A stretch of 28,274 nt of DNA from an uncultured Candidatus Saccharibacteria bacterium (GTDB lineage: Bacteria; Patescibacteriota; Saccharimonadia; Saccharimonadales; Saccharimonadaceae): positions 1 to 28,274 of the forward strand of contig CALCYQ010000011.1 in the NCBI GenBank assembly GCA_937906385.1, written 5' to 3'. The notes beneath the pieces were generated by a model that was not told where the DNA came from, did not search any database, and was given only the letters and a program-made list of their open reading frames with translations. Each line of letters starts with the position of its first letter. The stretch's first letter is position 1. A program made the translations under genes and the position numbers. Below, piece after piece: positions 24,502 to 28,274 of the stretch.

Positions 24502-24786
24502 TTAACGTTTGCGGCGAGCCTCTTTCCAGTATTCAAAACGACAGGAATCGTCGCAAAAGGTTTTATGTTGGTTGGAGTTTTGGATGAGAAATTTACCACA
24601 GTACTTGCAGACTTCAAGATTGGCTTTTTGCTTCTTGGTTTTGTAGGTATCCCAAGGCCGGATGCCGTTTCTACGGCAGAGAGATTTGACCGTGTTTGGT
24701 GAGATTCCGAGCTTCTCGCCAATACAGGCATAAGAATAGTTGAGTTTTCTGAGCTCAAAGATACTGTCTTTGATGATAGGCTTAAT
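24502..24786 (-). CDS. Helix-turn-helix/zinc-ribbon regulator, ATT start
   Basis: 94 residues from an ATT codon. AAGGAGG lies seven bases before this ATT and no ATG, GTG or TTG fits the site; similar proteins begin with Met-Lys-Pro exactly here (KPIIKDSIFELRKLNYSYACIGEKLG). The only nearby ATG in frame (24831) has no Shine-Dalgarno site and adds 15 residues before the conserved part. The N-terminal helix-turn-helix (IGEKLGISPNTVKSLCRRNG) is followed by a zinc ribbon, CKYCGKFL...FCDDSCRFEYW. Such small proteins usually precede large serine recombinases and probably control them or their direction. Confidence 0.75.
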   Translation of the reverse strand: MKPIIKDSIFELRKLNYSYACIGEKLGISPNTVKSLCRRNGIRPWDTYKTKKQKANLEVCKYCGKFLIQNSNQHKTFCDDSCRFEYWKEARRKR

Positions 24787-24943
24787 ATTATTACCTCCTT
24801 TTAGTTTGATATATTTGCCCTTAACGCACATCTGTAGCCGAACGACTTCATGCCCATGACTTGACAGAAATAGAAAATATGTCGTTCTACTGTGACGATA
24901 ACTCGTTTTTAGGTCAATTACAAGCGAAAGAGTGAAAACAAAT

Positions 24944-24973
24944 TGTGTCCGATGCGACAAGCGACCGGACACA
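24944..24973 (+). repeat. Third copy of the end-unit half site
   Basis: GCGACCGGACA (24961-24971) equals the right arm of the 23-bp unit, in the same orientation as the left-end copy. The left arm differs; instead TGTGTCCG (24944-24951) forms an inverted repeat with CGGACACA (24966-24973). Confidence 0.65.
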
Positions 24974-25028
24974 TACTAACAGAGGTAAAATGTGGTTTTT
25001 GGGAAATGAGATTTGCAAGTTTTATTTG

Positions 25029-25047
25029 TGTTGTAATATTTACAACA
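25029..25047. promoter_or_regulatory. Operator-like palindrome
   Basis: TGTTGTAA and TTACAACA pair perfectly around TAT. The 8-3-8 symmetry suits a dimeric helix-turn-helix repressor. It lies between the divergent regulator/recombinase and DUF4417 units. Confidence 0.5.
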
Positions 25048-25189
25048 ATATATGAATTCTATTGTGCTTATGCAATAATAATAATTGTTCGTCCAGTTTA
25101 CAAAATGTCAGAATAATGCTTATGCTTATGCTTTTTTATAAGATTTCTACACCTACACTATCTGTTGATATTATAACATCAATTAGCAC

Positions 25190-25216
25190 TTGCAATTTAC
25201 TTTTTCGTGATATAAT
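25190..25216 (+). promoter_or_regulatory. Promoter of the DUF4417 leader RNA
   Basis: TTGCAA as -35 (25190-25195) and an extended -10 TGATATAAT (25208-25216), spacing 15. The transcript would begin near 25223 and run into the structured leader. Confidence 0.6.
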
Positions 25217-25222
25217 TATATA

Positions 25223-25416
25223 GACCAATCATGTAAAAATCATTTTATGTGCTTGGAGGGTGGGTAGCGCAGTGACAGCGCGCTAATTTGTACATCGTCA
25301 AAATAAACAACGAATTACGGCTCGTTCATATCGTGACGAAAGAGAAAATTACGCAATAATCTGCGCAGCTTTAAAACCTCTCTTTTTCGCCCCACGAAAT
25401 TGAACGAGGTTTTTTA
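25223..25416 (+). ncRNA. Structured leader or small RNA with tRNA-like start and attenuator
   Basis: From its promoter the RNA first reads like a tRNA 5' half: GGGTGGG, TA, D-arm GCGC-AGTGACA-GCGC, G, CTAAT, and loop TTGTACA (25258-25294), after which pairing fails. It then offers two exclusive folds. A terminator is AAAACCTC (25373-25380) with GAGGTTTT (25406-25413), with an inner TTTCG/CGAAA stem and a T run. An antiterminator is CTCGTTCA (25321-25328) with TGAACGAG (25401-25408). The folds share bases 25406-25408. A short frame ending at 25359 runs through the first antiterminator arm and could be a leader peptide. No known RNA family is recognised. Confidence 0.5.
25373..25415 (+). terminator. 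Attenuator-type terminator before DUF4417
   Basis: The 8-bp stem AAAACCTC/GAGGTTTT has an internal stem-loop TTTCG-CCCCA-CGAAA and ends in T. It is the terminator half of the competing structure described for the leader. Confidence 0.65.
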
Positions 25417-25671
25417 TGCCGCTTTTGCAGTGGCCGATATTAAAGTTAGGGACGATTTTTCCGTCCAGGAAGGATGGCAAATGCCGCCAATAAATAACAC
25501 AAAAAAGTACGCTCGCTGACCTGAGAATCAATACGAGCGCACTGATTGGTTATAAGAAAGGCTTTAATAGCAGGCGTTTCTTATGTCTATTATTATAGCA
25601 TTTTTCTTATAAAACACAAGACTTGGCATCTTGATTATATTTTGATACCAAATTTAAACGAGAAATATGCT
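25417..25671 (+). other. Second half of the DUF4417 leader
   Basis: No gene is supported. Hairpins seen are GGACG/CGTCC (about 25449-25465) and CGCTCG/CGAGCG (25510-25539). A set with alternative partners also occurs: TTATAAGAAA (25550-25559) can pair with TTTCTTATAA (25603-25612) or, over eight bases, with TTTCTTAT (25577-25584). A TTG start at 25546 could extend the DUF4417 protein through part of this stretch. Confidence 0.4.
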
Positions 25672-26310
25672 ATGCATAATTTATCTTCCGAAGACCCGTT
25701 TCGTCTTCGTTATACAAAAGGCGCAAAGCTGGTTGGAAAATATCAGTTTGCGCAACTGTCAGCAATTCACCATTGTCTTCCTGCGGAAATGCTATGCTTT
25801 AACGAGCGTAGCCACATTAAAGACATGCCTGATTGTGGATTACATTGCTTTATTAATGATATCCAATTCGAGTGTCTATGGTCGAATTGTGATCGATATC
25901 TGAATCTGCTCAGGAAGCTCCCGCTCTTTATCGGCCCCGACTTCTCGGCTTATCTCGATATGGAGGAATGGCGGCGCATTTATAATTGCGGCCGCAATTA
26001 TGCTATCGCCAACTATCTCACCGTCAATGGCGTGAATATTGTGCCCGTAGCGACCTGGGCATTCTTATCCGATTTAGACTGGAGCCTCGATGGATTTCAA
26101 GAAGGCTGCACGTTAGCTATATCTAATAATGGATGTCTACGTGAGCCATCTAGTCGAAAAGTCTTCACTGCCGGAGTCGATATTATCCAGCGAAAGCTAA
26201 AACCAAAAGCAATCTACGTCTGCGGTAAGCACATGCCAGAGTTAAATTGCTATGACAATATCAAATACTTCCCTAATTTTTCTGAACGTAAGTTCAGAAA
26301 GGAGAAGTGA
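25672..26310 (+). CDS. DUF4417-family protein
   Basis: 212 residues from ATG 25672. The frame is open back to a TTG at 25546 without a ribosome-binding site, so this ATG is preferred although its own site is weak. Family-like stretches are GAKLVGKYQFAQL, HCFINDIQFECLWSN, IGPDFSAYLDMEEWRRIYNCGRNYAIANYL and VNIVPVATWAFLSDLDWSLDG. DUF4417 proteins are widespread in phages and mobile elements, and their function is not established. The stop overlaps the next start (TGATG), so it leads a three-gene operon. Confidence 0.75.
   Translation: MHNLSSEDPFRLRYTKGAKLVGKYQFAQLSAIHHCLPAEMLCFNERSHIKDMPDCGLHCFINDIQFECLWSNCDRYLNLLRKLPLFIGPDFSAYLDMEEWRRIYNCGRNYAIANYLTVNGVNIVPVATWAFLSDLDWSLDGFQEGCTLAISNNGCLREPSSRKVFTAGVDIIQRKLKPKAIYVCGKHMPELNCYDNIKYFPNFSERKFRKEK
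26280..26299 (+). promoter_or_regulatory. Hairpin with GTAA tetraloop before a Shine-Dalgarno site
   Basis: TTCTGAAC and GTTCAGAA pair perfectly around GTAA, a GNRA-type loop. It lies at the end of the DUF4417 coding region and directly before AGGAG of the next gene, so it could set the relative translation or processing of the two. Confidence 0.6.
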
Positions 26311-26711
26311 TGGGTGGTCGTGGTACATTTGCTAGCGGTAAAAATGTCGGTTTTAGATGGCATTCCGTTGGCATAATAGAAGAATTCAAGATTCTCCGCT
26401 TAAACGTTGGTAAGACGACAAAGATACCGGAAGAATCTCATAGCCCAAACGCTAAGTACGTTAATTACGATGAGGAAACTGGCAAATTTAAAATGCTGAG
26501 AGTTTATAATGAGAATAGACTCCCAGAGCTAGAGATTGCCAAAGGTACGCATCAAGGTATTAAGGGGTTACACTGGCATCTTCTGCATGGCGATGTCGCC
26601 AACCATAATATCCAGGGGACGCAAGGAGTCGATTGGGACTGGCTCCATAAGGGCGATCCGCTTTACGAGAAATATAACACCATCATTGAGGGAAGATATC
26701 ATGGAAAATAA
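26310..26711 (+). CDS. MGGRG-type small protein with His cluster
   Basis: 133 residues from the ATG in TGATG; AGGAG lies about six bases upstream. The N-terminus MGGRGTFASGKN is a Gly-rich start found on phage- and element-borne proteins. The middle holds KYVNYDEETGKF. The C-terminal part has a His cluster GTHQGIKGLHWHLLHGDVANH followed by an aromatic DWDWLHKGD, which could be a metal or nuclease site. No enzyme family can be assigned. It overlaps the next gene by 11 bases. A toxin-like effector is a possibility, inferred from the pairing with a small acidic protein. Confidence 0.65.
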   Translation: MGGRGTFASGKNVGFRWHSVGIIEEFKILRLNVGKTTKIPEESHSPNAKYVNYDEETGKFKMLRVYNENRLPELEIAKGTHQGIKGLHWHLLHGDVANHNIQGTQGVDWDWLHKGDPLYEKYNTIIEGRYHGK

Positions 26712-27048
26712 TAAAAACACCGAGTTGAATGAAATCCTTGAGGGGCTTCATTACGGCCAAGTCGTCGAATTTAAATGTGGAGGCGTCGAGTATGCCTTAG
26801 AAAGCTATAAGCTTGAAGGCAATGATTATCATTCGCTCTGCCTTTATAAGTTCAACAAGGACGATAGAGTAGGCACGCTGGTATTTGCGGATAAAATAAC
26901 TTACTTCGGCGAGTCGGATTATCCAATAAAGTTCAAGGATAATTATCCTATCGAGGAAATAAAAACGATTCTCGAGAAAGAAAAAGTCTTTAACGGAAAG
27001 TCCTTTATTGACGCATTCGAGGATATCGAACTCTCATTCATAGATTAA
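26701..27048 (+). CDS. Small acidic protein, possible partner of the upstream gene
   Basis: 115 residues beginning MENNKNTELNEIL, with GAGGGA seven bases before the ATG. The protein is acidic, with an alternating beta/alpha look and no membrane segment: QVVEFKCGGVEYALESYKL in the middle and EDIELSFID at the end. No family is recognised. Size, charge and tight coupling to the preceding gene resemble immunity proteins or antitoxins. Its end is followed by a clear terminator. Confidence 0.65.
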   Translation: MENNKNTELNEILEGLHYGQVVEFKCGGVEYALESYKLEGNDYHSLCLYKFNKDDRVGTLVFADKITYFGESDYPIKFKDNYPIEEIKTILEKEKVFNGKSFIDAFEDIELSFID

Positions 27049-27069
27049 GTATTCAAGCCTCCGCAAATT

Positions 27070-27101
27070 ACACTCCTCCACTAAGTCGAGGAGTGTTCTT
27101 T
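27070..27101 (+). terminator. Terminator of the DUF4417 operon
   Basis: ACACTCCTC and GAGGAGTGT pair perfectly around a nine-base loop, followed by TCTTTATCTT. Confidence 0.88.
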
Positions 27102-27135
27102 ATCTTATTCGACCCCATTTTCGCTATCATCTTCG

Positions 27136-27158
27136 TGTCCGGTCGCTAGACCGTTCGT
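27136..27158 (-). repeat. 23-bp end unit, right copy (inverted)
   Basis: TGTCCGGTCGC, TA, GACCGTTCGT. It is the reverse complement of the left unit except for the central two bases (AG there, TA here). Weaker similarity continues on both sides (GCTCAT on one flank, GCGAAAA on the other). Confidence 0.75.
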
Positions 27159-27375
27159 AGCGAACAACATGAGCGGTTTTGGCGCAAAGCTTCGGCGTTT
27201 GCCTAATTTTACGGAAAAGAGGTTTACTGCTTTTCGCAGTAATTTTGACCATGCGGCGGCGGAGGCGCAGATATAAGAACGGCCAGCAAGGTTTTTGCCC
27301 TGCTGGCTGTTTTCATATTACAACATATTTTCTTAGTTGGGGCAAACGGGAGTCGAGCCCCTGACCTTGGTGCGG
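27159..27375. other. Non-coding hairpin cluster between the island and fic
   Basis: No gene is supported. Hairpins: 27181-27203 with TTCG loop; 27224-27242, TTACTGC/GCAGTAA followed by TTTT (terminator-like on plus); 27282-27307, GCCAGCA/TGCTGGC, extendable outward and followed by TGTTTTC. Read on the minus strand, 27338-27380 looks like a worn tRNA 3' half (CCTGACC stem-loop, then GGGGCTCGACTCCC and GTTTGCCCCA) and overlaps the fic stop. These may terminate fic and the island. Confidence 0.5.
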
Positions 27376-27975
27376 TCAGGCGGCTAGTTCTTCGTCGATT
27401 TCCTCGACGATTTTATCATACATTTCCTTGATGAGTTTATCGTTGCCGAGGAAAGCCTGCTCGTCTGCTTCGATGATTTCTTCATGGCTTACTTCGTTAT
27501 AGTCGAGGAGGTAGCCAGCATTACTAGCGAGAAGTTGAAGATAGAATCTAATAGTTCTACCATTACCTTCGCGGAATGGATGAAGGGCGTTCAAATCCAT
27601 AGCGAGTTCTGCAATGTTGTTTACGAATTCTGCTTTGGTTTCGTTTTTGAGATAATCCTTTATTCCTAGGTTTTGGAAGATTCTATTTGCTTCTGGTTCG
27701 ATGAAGTCTGCATAGCAGAATGGAATACTACTGTCTTGTTTCGTAATATTTACTGCTCTAATTTGTCCAGCGAATGGATAGACTTTTCCGAAGAGACGTT
27801 CGTGAAGATATTTTAGGAATGAGAAATCTAGTGTAGTCGAAGATAAGTCTTCTTCGATGACATGAAGACCTTCGCGAGCAACAATATCTTCTTCGGCTTC
27901 TTTGAGTTTATCCGGATCGGAGATGCCGAGTTTGTTTTCTAGTACATCACCGCCTTCGACAAAGTAGTCCGCCAT
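27376..27975 (-). CDS. Fic-domain AMP transferase toxin
   Basis: A 199-residue Fic protein. The active-site motif HPFREGNGRTIR begins at His132 and includes the Glu136 metal ligand and Arg140/Arg143; the flap region has GQIRAVNITKQDSSIPFCY (about 70-88). No inhibitory motif is seen in the protein itself, which fits class I Fic toxins regulated by a separate small antitoxin. It starts eight bases after the antitoxin stop. It would transfer AMP to a hydroxyl side chain of a target such as a topoisomerase subunit (known for VbhT and FicT); the target here is unknown. Confidence 0.93.
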   Translation of the reverse strand: MADYFVEGGDVLENKLGISDPDKLKEAEEDIVAREGLHVIEEDLSSTTLDFSFLKYLHERLFGKVYPFAGQIRAVNITKQDSSIPFCYADFIEPEANRIFQNLGIKDYLKNETKAEFVNNIAELAMDLNALHPFREGNGRTIRFYLQLLASNAGYLLDYNEVSHEEIIEADEQAFLGNDKLIKEMYDKIVEEIDEELAA

Positions 27976-27983
27976 ACAAAAAG

Positions 27984-28124
27984 TTAAGACTTCTTTGCTT
28001 TCTTGCGGAGGGATTTTTGTTCCTCTTGCATTTTCTTTAGCACGCGTTCATAGTTAGCGCCTTCGGCTTCCATACTGCGGGCGAAACCACGAATCATTTT
28101 ATCTTTAACTTGTTGGGCTGTCAT
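27984..28124 (-). CDS. Fic antitoxin (VbhA/FicA-like)
   Basis: A 46-residue protein beginning MTAQQVKDKMIRGFARSMEAEG. The stretch SMEAEG (Ser17, Glu21, Gly22) is the [S/T]xxxE[G/N] inhibitory motif, whose Glu blocks productive ATP binding in the Fic active site. The length and helical, Lys-rich tail match class I antitoxins. The order antitoxin then toxin, eight bases apart, is classical. A TGGTATAAT box ends six bases before the ATG, so a leaderless message is likely. Confidence 0.9.
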   Translation of the reverse strand: MTAQQVKDKMIRGFARSMEAEGANYERVLKKMQEEQKSLRKKAKKS

Positions 28125-28130
28125 AGTTAT

Positions 28131-28139
28131 ATTATACCA
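28131..28139 (-). promoter_or_regulatory. Extended -10 box of the Fic module
   Basis: TGGTATAAT on the minus strand, six bases before the antitoxin ATG; no Shine-Dalgarno site. Confidence 0.55.
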
Positions 28140-28175
28140 TAGAGGCTATAGCTAGGCTAATCTCGTAGAATAAAG

Positions 28176-28197
28176 AAGAACCTCTTTCGAAGTTCTT
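28176..28197 (-). terminator. GNRA-loop hairpin upstream of the Fic module
   Basis: On the minus strand AAGAACTTC and GAGGTTCTT pair over nine bases (one G-U) around GAAA, followed by CTTTATTCT. It probably terminates a gene beyond the window edge; nothing else is supported between 28198 and 28274. Confidence 0.65.
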
Positions 28198-28274
28198 TAA
28201 CGGGAAGAAAGGCAGTCGATTCAATTCAGTATCTTATACTTTTCTTCCTGATATTACTCTAGCACAAAAAGAAG

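Larger units (their letters stand above)
24787..25207. other. AT-rich non-coding region upstream of the regulator
   Basis: No gene is supported. It contains the Shine-Dalgarno site of the regulator, inverted arms GAACGAC/GTCGTTC (24840-24846 and 24881-24887), the third end-unit copy (24944-24973), an operator-like palindrome (25029-25047) and a triple ATGCTT tandem repeat (25116-25133, with a related TGCTTATGC at 25065). Such a set suits a regulatory and attachment region. No clear minus-strand promoter was picked out. Confidence 0.5.
15631..27158. mobile_element. Accessory island with restriction-modification, helicase and serine recombinases
   Basis: The island is inferred from three observations. 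The gene content is accessory (restriction-modification, recombinases, DUF4417, DUF2726). Two tandem serine recombinases with a helix-turn-helix/zinc-ribbon partner form a mobility module. Near-identical 23-bp units in inverted orientation lie at 15731-15753 and 27136-27158. The exact ends are not proven. An alternative right end is near 24944-24973, close to the recombinase promoter, which would leave the DUF4417 operon in a second element. Confidence 0.55.

Noticed and set aside
24441..24758. 105-codon open frame overlapping the regulator
   Set aside because: It lies in another frame over the regulator, which has clear helix-turn-helix and zinc-ribbon motifs; no ribosome-binding site supports it.
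25255..25275. T-box-like sequence (AGGGTGG followed by GTAGCGC)
   Set aside because: It resembles the T-box consensus only in its first half, lies within 40 bases of the putative transcription start, and there is no stem I or aminoacyl-tRNA related gene downstream.
25223..25416. tmRNA (ssrA) because of the tRNA-like start and inner frame
   Set aside because: There is no matching 3' acceptor half with CCA and the inner frame does not end in an Ala-Ala degradation tag.
1..28274. CRISPR array
   Set aside because: No regularly spaced identical repeats of 20-40 bases were seen and no cas genes are present.

Overview
The window looks like a chromosome segment of an ultra-small, host-associated bacterium of the Patescibacteria/CPR type, most likely Candidatus Saccharibacteria (TM7). 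This is inferred from gene content and compact layout: short core proteins, start/stop overlaps almost everywhere, FemAB and Mur-ligase paralogues, and a minimal ParAB. TGA works as a stop codon here (for example in TGA/ATG overlaps), so the UGA-to-glycine code of Gracilibacteria/Absconditabacteria does not apply.

Region 1 (1-15557) is an ordinary chromosomal backbone, mostly on the minus strand. Reading in the direction of transcription it holds: (i) parA-parB-frr-membrane protein-zinc ribbon (2928 to 1); (ii) a DUF308 membrane protein and a divergent Mur-ligase-like protein (4549 to 2970); (iii) a long operon of TrmH-type methyltransferase, Erm/KsgA-like methyltransferase, MurF-like ligase, alpha/beta hydrolase, FemAB-like transferase, TMEM43-like membrane protein and a second FemAB-like transferase (10570 to 4619), which looks like an RNA-modification plus envelope-assembly unit; (iv) a plus-strand AlkD-like gene and a small protein; (v) trigger factor, an FAD-linked oxidase, a small unknown protein, and an intact tRNA-Leu(UAG) with its own promoter and terminator.

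Region 2 (about 15.6-27.2 kb) is a mobile accessory island. It carries a Sau3AI-like restriction-modification pair, a MazG-like pyrophosphohydrolase followed directly by a nuclease-helicase (DUF2075) protein, a membrane-anchored DUF2726 protein, a helix-turn-helix/zinc-ribbon regulator and two overlapping large serine recombinases of a type common in Firmicutes, and a DUF4417-led three-gene operon behind a long structured leader. The leader shows mutually exclusive terminator and antiterminator pairings and begins with a tRNA-5'-half-like sequence. Two near-identical 23-bp units in inverted orientation, differing only at two central bases, lie at the two ends of the island. A third partial copy lies upstream of the recombinase operon.

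Region 3 (27.2-28.27 kb) holds a cluster of hairpins and a Fic toxin with a 46-residue antitoxin that carries the SxxxEG inhibitory motif.

A pattern across the window is that genes at the head of a transcription unit often have a TATAAT-like box (usually preceded by TGn) exactly 6-7 bases before the ATG. This implies leaderless mRNAs, whereas internal operon genes use Shine-Dalgarno sites or stop/start overlaps.
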